A stretch of 64,000 bases of DNA from Heterobasidion occidentale (lineage: Eukaryota; Basidiomycota; Agaricomycetes; Russulales; Bondarzewiaceae), in contig JBCAQO010000004.1 in NCBI GenBank assembly GCA_039111635.1, positions 310,001 to 374,000 of the forward strand, read 5' to 3'. The first letter of the stretch is position 1, and each line of letters begins with the position of its first letter. A program made the translations under genes and the position numbers. The notes under the pieces were generated by a model that saw only the letters and a program-made list of their open reading frames with translations, searched no databases and was not told the DNA's origin. Of the stretch, positions 35,805 to 46,403 are shown in pieces.

Positions 35805-37214
35805 TTACTCGGCATCCTTTTGCGAACTAGAAAATGCACCATCATGGTGTGTGCTCGTCATATGCAACTCGTTGAGCTCGAACGCTTGTCGTTCAACTTC
35901 CTGATGCCCTCGATGGAATGAACGATACTGTGGCGATGGTGATCGTGGGCGAATGTTAATTTCTAGTGTCTGCGATGCTCGTTAGCTAGCTCTTTATAAG
36001 AGAATTGATTAGAAAGGTCACACACAGTAACTTGTTGCGTCGTAGTGAGCATAAGAGACTGGTACGTCTCTGAGCCATACTTGATCTGCAAGATGATCAA
36101 ACAATATATGATGCCCTAGCGGTGTTTAGTCGGTCAGAGCATGTTTTCCCCGTGCAACCCATATCAGGCAGATGTCACCCACTACAGTTGATGGAAGTAG
36201 AGCAACGGCTGTGAAGTTTCCAAAATTGCCGATGGCCTGTGTGCTGATAGCGCCCAACGAGTTGATAGTGTACAAAGCACCGCTCTCGATAAGGACAATG
36301 ACGATCGGCCGAAAAGTACGCAGTCCGTGAGGGAGTTTGCGGGCATGATATCCACACCAGAGGGTGATGACACCTACAATGATCGCGCCTCAGTTATGGA
36401 AAAGATTGCTGCGGTCTCCTAAAAAAGAAACCCAAATTGCTCACATGTGCAATAAAGGTTGACTGCTAGTGTCAAGGCAAAGTACGCAGTAACCCATGGA
36501 AGGGCCGCGTCTTGCCTGTTGGTTGTTCTTGCACGCGCCCAGATGGCGGCATTAACACCAGTCGTCACTGCAGCAATTAATTGAGCAAGGAATCATAACA
36601 AAAAATGTAGTAGACAAACCTAGACCGCCGATAGTCAAGAGCAGGGGGATAATTATGACCCATACACGTTTATTGTATATGGTGTAGCATCGCCAGACCT
36701 TCCATCGGAGAAGGAATAGATGGTACGGCGAGTATCAGACGCACAAAGAACAGTTGAAAGAAAGTGATGGTCACACACCAGGACGCAGTCGCCGACCAAG
36801 GTCTGCACAGCTAGAAGCACTGTTTTGACCAAAAACAGCGGGTCCTTGAAATTGAGGTAGTAAAAAGGCACCAGCAGCACGAATGCATGGAATGCTCTGA
36901 CAAAGTCTACGATGAGATGCTATAGGACCAAAGATATGCCGCAAGTCAGCTAGAACGAACGATGGGGTGCGCATCTCACTCACAATCAACGCCATCACCA
37001 GCATTAAGGTGGTAACGGGTATCAACCATCCAGTTGAGTGGTGAGTAGGTAGTCGGAGCTGCGTGAAAGCAATCACACAGCATAGCGTGCATAATATGCC
37101 TATCAACAAGATCAGTTCAGATGAGGGTGCATTTGCGATGGTGTCCATCGTACCAACCATGAAGGCTTCCAGGAACAGTCCAAGAAACTGTGCTTCATTC
37201 ATAGAGATCGCCAT
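35805..37214 (-). CDS. Seven-helix-type membrane protein of a mushroom family
   Basis: Exons start MAISMNEAQFLGLFLEAFMV. Hydrophobic segments alternate with short loops: LILLIGILCTLCCVIAFTQL, GWLIPVTTLMLVMALIV, LFLVKTVLLAVQTLVGDCVL, VWVIIIPLLLTIGGL, ALPWVTAYFALTLAVNLYCT, FRPIVIVLIESGALYTIN, and a last helix. The soluble tail is EINIRPRSPSPQYRSFHRGH and ends at a TAA at 35807-35805. The short RCYTIYNKRV loop between helices is typical of a large, uncharacterised Agaricomycete family of seven-helix proteins (DUF6533/6534-like). I cannot say whether it is a receptor. About seven exons; the order is consistent, some borders approximate. Confidence 0.65.
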
Positions 37215-38338
37215 GCTGCACGGTGTGGAGAAAATGATGGCAGTCAGCAGCGAGAGCGTCGAGGAAAACGCGGCTGCTTGATCTGAGCATGAAGGTACTT
37301 AACTGCTGGCGTCAGGATAGCTGCCGTTATTCATCAGAGCCGCAAGACTGAGAAGGCTAGCTTTTGCAGGCTGTTCACACATGTATGTCTTCGCATCAAC
37401 GGAGGGCCTCCGCTGTTCGGAAGGGGCACAATCTTCTGTAGGCGGGGTCAAAGACATGACTTTGACAGCGCGTCTGAAGTTCTCTTCCAGGCGTTATCCC
37501 ACGGCTTTCAGTGGATAAATCGGACTCATCTAAGGTTCATTCGGATCCTTGTCGTAGAGACTGAGGTGTCTTGGCGCATATAGAATCATCCACTGAGCGC
37601 TCAGATAAGGGGCCGAAGGCATGTTTGAAGTGGACAGCTGGTTGCGCCCGGAGTCGCGAGTCGTGATGCATTGATGCATGATGCATGATGCATGATGGCC
37701 AATCGATCGGAAGATGCCGTGGTTTCCACGATCGCGCTGCGCCAGCGACCTGCGAGTCAGGAGCGATAAATTCATAGTCAGCTTCGAGGGAACTCCGTGC
37801 TCATCGAGTTCACATGCAAACAACCATGCTATAGCATGTATAAGCTGGAAAGAAGTGCAAGGTCATGGCGCTACTAAAACTAATGGACGTGCCAGTGGCG
37901 TCTATAGCACTTGAGCGACTTACTCTTGGGTCCGATGTGGCATCGCAAGCGATGCCCTCACCGACCTCAGTCTTTTCTCCGTTAAGTATTAAGTATATAC
38001 TTGAACATGCAAGGCATGCGGCAATGCTTCGTGACCGACTCGGACAACAATTGATTATCAACAGCCAGAAATAAACCTTTATCGTAAGGATCGTGATATC
38101 GTGCCTCGTGATAGAGATGATACAGCAAAGAAGGGGCGACGATCGCGTAAGGAGGGATGCTACTGAGACAATGTTAGAAGCTATAAGTAAGTGTCAGCTA
38201 CCAATAGGTTCGCGAGAAAATATGCTACAGTCGGATGCGAGATGACAGCAGGAGAAATCGAAGGTAATGTAACACCCACAACAGTCACTCATAAGTGTCG
38301 TCAAAAGTTTAGTCTAGCCGCTGTGGTCCGACACGCGT
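37215..38338. other. Intergenic region, no gene seen
   Basis: This is the promoter side of the seven-helix gene and the 3' UTR of the cupredoxin gene. A short plus-strand ORF (37865-38074) shows nothing recognisable. A small tandem repeat is listed separately. Confidence 0.5.
37664..37697. repeat. TGATGCA tandem repeat
   Basis: Four imperfect copies of TGATGCA/TGCATGA lie in about 34 bases. The unit is nearly self-complementary (TGCATGA). It is probably a microsatellite; no function is inferred. Confidence 0.6.
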
Positions 38339-39577
38339 TTACAGCACCAGGGCAAGAACGGCACTGACGAGCGCCAACGCGATGCCTGCACCGCTATCGA
38401 GCCTCATAGCCCCATTACCAGATGTGTTATTTGAACTTGATCCGTTAATTTGCATCGCGCGCGCCTGGAAGGCATTGAACGTATTGGAGCCGGACTCCAC
38501 CGCATTGACAGAGAAGACCATGCCCGAGCCGCAATGATTGGCCTGTGCGCAGTACGTCCATATGGGAGCAGTCTAGGGGTGAGATGATTAGCATCGACAT
38601 AGCAAGCTTCAGTATACACGATACGTACATCATTGACTCGGATGGTCCAAGTGGGAAAAGAGGTTGCGTTATCCGCGACAGGCATGCTGGAGTGAGGTGC
38701 TGTCAATACCCATACCATATCGCAGATGACATAAGTTGACTAACTATCCAGAGTCGAAACCGACTTGGCCACTAGTTGATGTGTCTGACAGCTTCCGGCA
38801 GGGGGCAGCAAAGCTGGATTGGGTAGCCGTGTGGTTCTTCTGATGAAACTCGAACGTAACGGTGTCGCCGGGCTGCGCCGTGATGTTCGACGGCTGGAAT
38901 GTCAGCGTGCCAGGGCCCCCGACAATAACCTTGTGATCAGTGCCCTGTCCGGTAGAAGAGGAAGTGGCGGTCGCAGAGGAACTGGTAGCTGTGGCCGAGG
39001 ATGTGGCAGCAGTGGTAGACGAGGGAGTAATGGAAGACGACTGAGATGAGGAATTGCCCATTGCAGCGGCTTGGAAAGCAGCGAACTTGTCTGCAGGGTT
39101 GATGGCAAAAACCATGCCCTGTTGACAATGGTTTGCTTGACGGCAATAGACCCATACGGGATTGGTGTCTGCCACAATGAACTGCGCCACGGGAAATTGG
39201 GTCTCATTATCAGCCACAGGAACACTGTGGAACGAAGTATATTAGACAAGGGAAGCAAGAGCATATGGTACACATACAATCCAGTATCAAAGCCACCATC
39301 AGCTGGCTGGCAAGGATTTGCGAAGGTAGATTGTGTCGCCGTGTGATTCTTCTGCTGAAAAACGAAATTTACGAGATCACCAGGATCCGCTGTCTGGTGC
39401 CGCCGGACATTTCAGGCACATGAAAAACGCATAGCACACCACGGAACTTACCAGGGACGACGGATTGAACTGAAGAATGCCTGGGCCTCCGACGATAATT
39501 TGGTGCACGGCGCCTCTAATCGGAAGGAATGCAGCAAATGAGACGGCAGCGGTAAGGGCGGGTAACGAGAGTAACAT
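38339..39577 (-). CDS. GPI-anchored double cupredoxin
   Basis: The ATG at 39577 opens a signal peptide (MLLSLPALTAAVSFAAFLPI). Two plastocyanin-like cupredoxin domains follow, each starting H.(I/V)IVGGPG.L.F.PS. The copper ligands are visible: KNHTATQS for His, then YCRQANHCQQGM and YCAQANHCGSGM for Cys-His-Met, a type I site. Domains are joined by a Ser/Thr/Ala-rich linker (ATSSATATSSSATATSS). After the second domain come a Ser/Asn stretch and a hydrophobic end (SGAGIALALVSAVLALVL), a GPI signal. Introns such as the one at VNDV|TAP join in phase. Fungal extracellular cupredoxins like this sit in or on the wall. A role in copper handling or electron transfer is inferred. Confidence 0.88.
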
Positions 39578-40129
39578 GGCGTGTTAAAGTGAACTATTGA
39601 TGACAAGCGTTAGCGGTCGCAGAGATGTGGGGTGTAGGGTATGCTGCGTCAGAGGTGACAACCAGGTCGAGGGCAGAAAGAGATAGAAATTCTCCATGTT
39701 CAATTGAGGGCCTTTATAAGTGCTGCGAGGAGCGAGGGGACAATAACGCTTGGACAATACAGTGAGGCCGAGCGCGCCAAAAGCCTCAACACGTCAACAA
39801 AGCCAAATAAAAGCAACAGCCACATTTTGACCGGCTTTGTCCCTCTTTGTTCTGCAAGGCTCGAATTACAAAGCCCAAAGAATGCGGTGAGGCCCCCATA
39901 AACGTTAAGATAAAAACATACAAGGATCCATAGAACAAAATCTCCCAAAGCAAGAGTACACAATGATCAAATTGACCTATGACGGCGGCGTCCTTGGTGA
40001 AGTGACAGATACAAATGTGGGGGAATAGGGGGGAATACAGCCAGCTCATGAATCATGATATAAGTCATACGCGTGGCGTACTACAGGACAGACTTGACAA
40101 AAACCAATTAACGATGTCATCTAGCGTCC
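39578..40129. other. Intergenic region, no gene supported
   Basis: A minus-strand 87-codon hydrophobic ORF (40049-39786) is AT-rich and has no signal of a real gene. The region should hold the cupredoxin promoter. Confidence 0.5.
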
Positions 40130-41564
40130 TCATACGAACTGTTCCACGAAACTTCCCCATTTCTCGATCACCGGCTTAACAATAAGGTCCCATTCCTTCC
40201 TCTTGTACGGTCCGTCCTGTGCGCGCGCGAAGGAGAAGATCTCTTTATGGACTCTACCACCTATTGCCATTGATCCTAATCAGCAAACCAAACATCTTTA
40301 TCCACAGAGAGGTAAGAACACGCACAATCGATACACATCTTGCGGCTTCTATTGAAAAAGTCACTATCGTCGATTTTGTCGGGGTCGACATCGCCAGGGA
40401 AAGCGGGGTCCAGATGCAGCTTGCGAGCGGCCAGATCAAAGAGCTCGATGTGCACAAGTCGCTCAAGGCGGTGGCACAATGCACCTTTCCGACCCGCTTC
40501 CACTCGCCCCGCCATCAAACGTATGACGGTATCAGAATGTGTGCCATCTGGCCACCATCCAAGTAGGTCCGGCTCTGTGGAGTTGCACTGCTTGTTCCAT
40601 TGGTCGATGCGATTGTTCAAGACTGTCGTGCGTCCGACTTTAATATGAATCTGGTTGGAATCCAAACCAAGCTCTGCGCGGGATGTTTAAATGAATGACA
40701 ATCGGTACTCGACTTATAACCGCATACTTTCTATCTCGTAGGCATAGATGTAGCCATCTTCGTCGCTGTCCGAGCGAGGCTTGATCATCTCTGCACGAAG
40801 GCTGATTTGCGTCGAACGGTGAAGATAGTCCGGGATCCAATCTAGAGAACCGTCAAGTCTGACTATTGATTGACTCTAAAAACCCTACCTTGAAATCTAA
40901 CAGATTCTCCCGTCTTTGGACTTGTGAACTTCACTCGCTCAAGCAGCGTGTCCGAGTGCTGATGGCAAAAAGCCACATCCTGGTATAAACTTCTCTTGAC
41001 CTTCCTCGTGCACTTTTGACCCCTGAGGGTTATTCCGTTGCATCGAACATAGTCTTCCCCTTCAACGCTGGCCGAGGACTCACGCTTGCGCCGGGAGGAT
41101 CGCGGCGTCTTAGTAGAGGCAGATTGCGGCGTCTGAGTCAAGGCAGTCACGGATAACTGGGCGACTGGATCTGAATGCAGTCGCGGAGGGGTGGAGGGGA
41201 GAGGAGCCTTCAACTCCAAGGAAGGATTTAAAGCATGGTACATCGTAAGGGATTGTCCATGCTCATGTTCTGGTATGGGCATAGACACATGTGCGCTGGT
41301 CATCCCATCGTTTGTTGCACCGTACGGAGGCTGGGGAAGACGTGGTGCGGCTTGATAAAGAATGGGAGGTGGAGGCAACAGTCCTGGATGAAACCCCCCA
41401 GCGAAGGGTCCGGCCTGAGTTGTGTCTCGACTCCCTCGACGGGGAGTGCTGATAGGCGATTTCCCAGATAGACTAAGCCCGTTGAAGCTCTTGAGAAGAC
41501 TCTGTGCTGGGTCGCTGCTGTCGACCTGCGCGTGCTTGGATGGGGTAGATTTACGTCCGCTCAT
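40130..41564 (-). CDS. T5orf172/DUF1766 (GIY-YIG-like) protein
   Basis: The ATG at 41564 gives a long Ser/Pro/Gln-rich N-terminal region (about 180 residues, SGRKSTPSKHAQ...). A Cys-His cluster follows (CNGITLRGQKC ... AFCHQH), possibly a small zinc-binding site. Then comes the T5orf172 domain: GYIYAYEIE, a GIY-type first strand, and IHIKVGRTTVLNNRIDQWNK, the VGRT-x-R motif. Further on are GRVHKEIFSFARAQDG and a final helical segment (KPVIEKWGSFVEQFV). The family is the GIY-YIG nuclease superfamily (T5orf172, also called DUF1766), known from phages and widespread in fungi. No experimental function in fungi is known to me. The GIY-YIG catalytic Arg may be the R of VGRTTVLNNR. Confidence 0.8.
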
Positions 41565-43072
41565 GACTATGAAGGTGGGTTGGATTCAGCGAATTGTTAA
41601 GGAAGATGTGCGGGTCACACTGCAACGCACTGGACGGAGTCTAATATACGTCCGTGAATACAAAGAAACGAGGAACATGCGTTGCTATACAAGTGGCAGT
41701 GCACCCTGTCATCACGCACTTGTCAGGAGACATAGTGCCAAGCCTGGGTTTTTCTGTAGAAATCCTGTGCAATTTACCCAGATTTCAACTTATCACGTTA
41801 TGGTCACATGGACTGTGGTAAAACTGCGATTTCTCAAGTCTCTCTAGAAAACCCCAGACTCCATGTATAGCGAGAGATAGTGAGTGGTAAAGCAAGATGA
41901 ACCGCTTTCGAGTCAGAAGGTCAGTCGAATATTAGGCGTGTCCTTGATAATGGCACGAATCTAATAGATACGCGAGATGGGGGGATGCAGCCAGACCATA
42001 GCATGGCGAGGGTTCTGTAAATTGTTCTTTTAAGAAACATTTATACTTTTGAACCCCATCTTCTGCGTAGAAAATTGCGGACAGTGTTGGATACGCTCTA
42101 AAAGGTCAAACCGCAGTGTATAGTCAGGAAGCTCTACTATCTGAGTAACAAATTCTTTACCTATCGGTCCATTAGCAAACAAGGGCCGAGGACTTGATGT
42201 GATGAAGCACAGAGGAATGCACTCATCTCGGACGAATGCCTCCGACAAGGCTGACCGTTGGACGATCAGTTGGACGTCGAGTGCAAAACTGCAGGAATTC
42301 TCAGCAAGAGGAGAATCTTGACATTAATGTAGGCTATCCGCACAGACCATTTACAAGGGTTGAAGGCGGGCCGAAGTAAAATAAAATGAACCAGAAAAGG
42401 GCGTGTATTGAATCATCTACCTTTGATGACCCAAGCCTATTTGTGCCCGGGAGCACGATGGGAGAGGCAGAAGATGTCGAAGTCGCACGCACCACGGTAA
42501 CGGTGACAACATTTTACGACCGTATCCTGAAATTGAAAGCAAACTTCAGATACAGACCAAATGCCTTTCGACGAAAAGAAGATGGCAAATCATGAAGTAC
42601 TACACCATGATACTACCCAATATGCTCGCAGAGGTGACTTCTGCGCTTAGTGGTTGCGTGATGTCGACATCGCTGGGCAAAGTGAAATGTTCGTCTTGCT
42701 ATCGAGGTGAATGAGACGAAGACCCATGAGTGGTTTAGTCATGACGATCCTTGTTGACTCCTTGTTTGGAATCGAAGAGGGGTCATGCACGCTGGTTCGA
42801 CTGCTGAGCGTCTCTTTCTCACCTTATCCCCCCAGTAAAGCTTCACAGCCTCAGAGACAGGTAAGTTTCAATTGCACCATCTTTCAGAAAAGATGAAGCG
42901 CACTGGGCTCTGATGAACCTCGATGTCATGCACTACGCCTCGCCGAGGCGGCGGCCTAGAAAACCGTTTACTGAAATATCCTTTTTCTCACGGTCTCAAC
43001 TCTCTTCTAACCCACCTTGGTTTCTGCATACATTATCAGGGCCGCTCCTCACACTTCTTGAACCAACAAGAG
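41565..43072. other. Intergenic region between divergent genes, no gene supported
   Basis: A 70-codon plus ORF (42386-42595) and a 72-codon minus ORF (42030-42248, opens at a TTG) have no recognisable content. This is a 1.5-kb divergent promoter region for the T5orf172 gene and LCP5. Confidence 0.5.
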
Positions 43073-44298
43073 ATGGCAATCATGGACGTAGACACAGTTC
43101 AACAGGACTTTTGCGAGATCATGGAGGAAATGACTCGCAGTCTGTCCTCTGTGCGTGAGCTGATTAAATCTTTGCGCGAAAAGTGTGTCTCTTTCTCTCT
43201 TGCTATTCTGAAATCATTGACTTGACGGTTCCAGGCAAAACAATTCTTCGGATCACGATTTTAAGGAAGGGATATCCCTTCTATCCCTCAAGCACCACGT
43301 CCTACTGTTTTATATACACTCCCTTGTCCTTGCCGACTCCCGCAAGGTTCTTGGCCAACCTTTTAATGATCGTACTCCGCCTTCCCTCCCATTCAGCTCT
43401 ACAGAACGAGGTTCACGGGGTTTAATGGCCGGTGACCTGGTAGATTCCATGATAGAGGGTAGGATTGTCCTTGAAAGGATAAATGTCCTAGAGGGCAGAA
43501 TGAGATATCAAATTGAAAAGCTTGTCCGTGCCGCGGAAGACACCAGCCAGGGTGTTGTTGATGGTACGTGAACCTTGAATACTGCCGAGGGCCATTCAGC
43601 TCATTGTGGACTGCCCAGACCCTCTCGCATTCAGGCCAAACCCTCAAAATCTCGAGAACGGGAACATTAGCAGCGATCAAGATGATGGTGATGAAGAAAA
43701 TGACAGCCATAGTCGGGACGGTATATACCGCCCCCCTAAACTTGCTCCTATGCCCTACACCGAGTCCAGCAAAGACAAACGTGCGCGCCGTGCGCCAATT
43801 CCTGCTGCCCTTTCCTCTTTGGCCCACCTTGATCCTTCCCGTCCATTCGTGGAATCTACGTCGGGCCTGGGCGCCACTCCATCGATGCAAAGTACCCGCG
43901 CACGGGAGATCCAGCGCATGACGGAGTTCGAGGAAGAAAATATGACGCGCTTGGTGCTGAAGAAGAAGGACGATAAGAGGAGGCGAAAAGATGAAGAGGA
44001 TATTGCACTCGGTGGAACAGGTGGGATCGTCGGAAGACGGCGTGGCGGGGGCTTGGAAGACGAGTTCTCCGACGTGCTTAGATCTGTCGGACGGACACGC
44101 ATGGGCGCGGTCGGGGACGGTTACGAGGAGCTGAGGACGAAAGGGAGGAAGCAGGATGCGCTGTCGAGAGCAAAAACTCGGAGACGAGATGAGGTTGATG
44201 AGCCTGGAGGCGATGAGCAGAGACAAAGGAAGAGGAGCCGGTTCGAGAAGGAAGTGCGTGTTGCGAAGAAACGGATGTCGGCCAAGAACAAAAAGTAG
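43073..44298 (+). CDS. LCP5: U3-associated Sas10/Lcp5-family protein (neuroguidin)
   Basis: Lcp5/neuroguidin is a Sas10/C1D-domain protein of the SSU processome, needed for 18S rRNA maturation in the nucleolus. The ATG at 43073 opens MAIMDVDTVQQDFCEIMEEM. Exon 2 has the Sas10/C1D helix (GISLLSLKHHVLLFYIHSLV) and IEGRIVLERINVLEGRMRYQ with IEKLVRA. Exon 3 starts DPLAFRPNPQNL and has YRPPKLAPMPYTE. The basic, Lys/Arg-rich end KRSRFEKEVRVAKKRMSAKN is typical. Three exons: donors at about 43181 and 43564, acceptors at about 43233 and 43619. The next gene, UNG1, starts 388 bases on. Confidence 0.9.
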
Positions 44299-44685
44299 TT
44301 TCAGAATCCAGACTTCATATCCAAAAACATCAGAAACTCTACCTGCTCATAGGATATTATTTCAAATAACCACCATCGCAGAAAATTGAGTAGTTTAATA
44401 GGGAAACACTTGCTGGTGGAATAGAGAGCAAAATTTATTGGATCTGCACGGTTACCGTGTGTGCACACCTACTTTTGTCCCCTTCGGGGTGACATACGAA
44501 AAAAACGGAACGATACAGAGAATATAGCATGGCCCCTGCACAAGGAGGACACGCTTACCCAGAGTGGTAGACCTACGGGTCTCAATATTTCTTTTTCTTT
44601 TTTCGTCAAAATTTCAAATTCAAAACATGTCATACGAAATGAATCATCTGCCTCCCACCACTCACCTCCTCCCAATACCAAATCA
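44299..44685. other. Spacer between LCP5 and UNG1
   Basis: This spacer combines a 3' UTR with a promoter. No specific site was recognised. Confidence 0.5.
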
Positions 44686-46089
44686 ATGGCTACTTTTTCA
44701 AAGCAGGCATTACCATCACCACCTCCGAAGAAGAGACGAAAGCTAGATGTAGACAATCTTAGTGATGATAGTCAAAGGTATGACAAGCCACAGCCATCGT
44801 CGCATTGTTTATTGTCAGCTCACTGCTTGCGGCGCGTCAGGGTTGTCAACAAGACATCGGAGGCATTGAAGAGCGCTATCGTAGTCGTAGAAACACGTTC
44901 TAACACGGCTGATACTTCTAAATTCAAGCATGCCATAGAGAACCTGGAACGCGACACGATGGGGGAGAGTTGGTATGCTGCTCTGCAGGGCGAGTTCACG
45001 AAATCCTATTTCCATAAAGTAAGTGTATTTTGTTCAATCGAAGACACTGGACTTACGCTTCATTGATGTGCTAGCTAAAGATGTTCTTGCTGTCTGAGCA
45101 CAAATCACAGACGATCTACCCTGCTGGTCAGTCGTGATACAATTCTCAGCTGCCGAACACTAAACTAGAAATTCTCTCCATAGTACGCGATATATACTCT
45201 TGGTCGCGCCTCACGCCGCTACTGTCTGTGAAAGTGATCATCATCGGACAGGTGCGTCCGAAGCCTTTTCATCACAATGCCACAGCCTATCATCTAGTTC
45301 ACAGGATCCGTATCATGATGTGGATCAGGCTCATGGTATCCTGTCTCGCGCATGTATCCAGTGCTACGGCTGATGTACTCTATTTGCCTTAGGTCTAGCA
45401 TTTTCCGTTATTTCTCCAACCAGGCCACCGCCTTCTCTGAAGAACATCTACAAACAAATCAAGGAGGACATCCCGTCATTCGTGATTCCTTCCTCGGGGT
45501 CTGCCACCTTTTGTTCGCTTCAACCTGCAAAGACGGGACACTTATCACACAGATTTGCTTGTTAATCGCCACCAGCGACCTCACACCGCTTGCGAAGTCA
45601 GGCGTGCTCTTCCTCAATACATGCTTGACCGTCCGCGCGCACAAAGCCCACTCACATGCGCGTAAAGGCTGGGAGGAACTGACGACTGCAGCGCTTCGGG
45701 CTGTCGTGCATCGCAAGGCTGCCAACAACGACGATAACAACCGGGGTGTGGTGATCTTAGCGTGGGGACTGCCTGCGCAAAAGACATGCCTTGCGGTTGG
45801 TATAGACGAGGTGAGCACTAGAAAATCGATAATTGCAGGTTAGTTGGTGAGTGAGCTAACTGTCAACGCTCAAGAAAAAGCATCTTATTTTGAAGTGGGT
45901 GATTTTTGTGAGCTCGCATGAATGTTCTTGGCAGATCGTTAACCTCTTGGTGACAGATCAGCTCATCCATCGCCATTATCTGCGTACAGAGGTTTCTTCG
46001 GAAACGCGCATTTCAAACAAGCAAATGCGTGGTTGGAGTCGAGGTATGGGCCCGGTCAGGGCGTCGACTGGACTGCATTGAATGCTTAG
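44686..46089 (+). CDS. UNG1: Uracil-DNA glycosylase
   Basis: Family-1 uracil-DNA glycosylase removes uracil from DNA and starts base-excision repair in nucleus and mitochondria. The ATG at 44686 gives [20 protein letters not shown], a nuclear signal. Exons then give [20 protein letters not shown], then TIYPA, and [19 protein letters not shown], which holds the water-activating motif GQDPYH. Then [45 protein letters not shown] and [12 protein letters not shown]. The last exon has [18 protein letters not shown] (uracil-binding HPSPLSA) and ends [11 protein letters not shown] before a TAG at 46087-46089. A small insert ([10 protein letters not shown]) precedes [12 protein letters not shown]. About six exons. 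Confidence 0.95.
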
Positions 46090-46403
46090 AAACTTACGGC
46101 CTTGCTTAAACCTGATACTATATAAATAGCACGCGCATCTGCTTCAGGCTTGTTACCGATGTGTCTAAAGATTGCGAGCAAGCAGAAACACTGCAGAAAC
46201 ATAAGCCAAATGTATATCTGTAAAATGCCGAGCAGATCTAGAAGATCTTTGCCTAGGAAAATGACAAAAGATCTTTGCAGATTACAGATCTACATCATGT
46301 AACTTATGTAGAGAGAGGTATAGAGAGTCACCCTTAATACAGCAGACACTGTCCCGGCGGCAACTCTGTCTCTGTCTCTCTGTTTCTTTGCTCATCGTCG
46401 TCG
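46090..46403. other. Spacer upstream of PAN2
   Basis: The spacer holds repeated GATCT/AGATCTTTG words (46230-46300) and a CT-rich run (46365-46390) just before the PAN2 ATG. CT-rich tracts are common fungal core promoter elements. Confidence 0.5.

Noticed and set aside
39786..40049. Hydrophobic minus ORF as a membrane protein gene
   Set aside because: AT-rich spacer composition and no start or splice context; probably chance.
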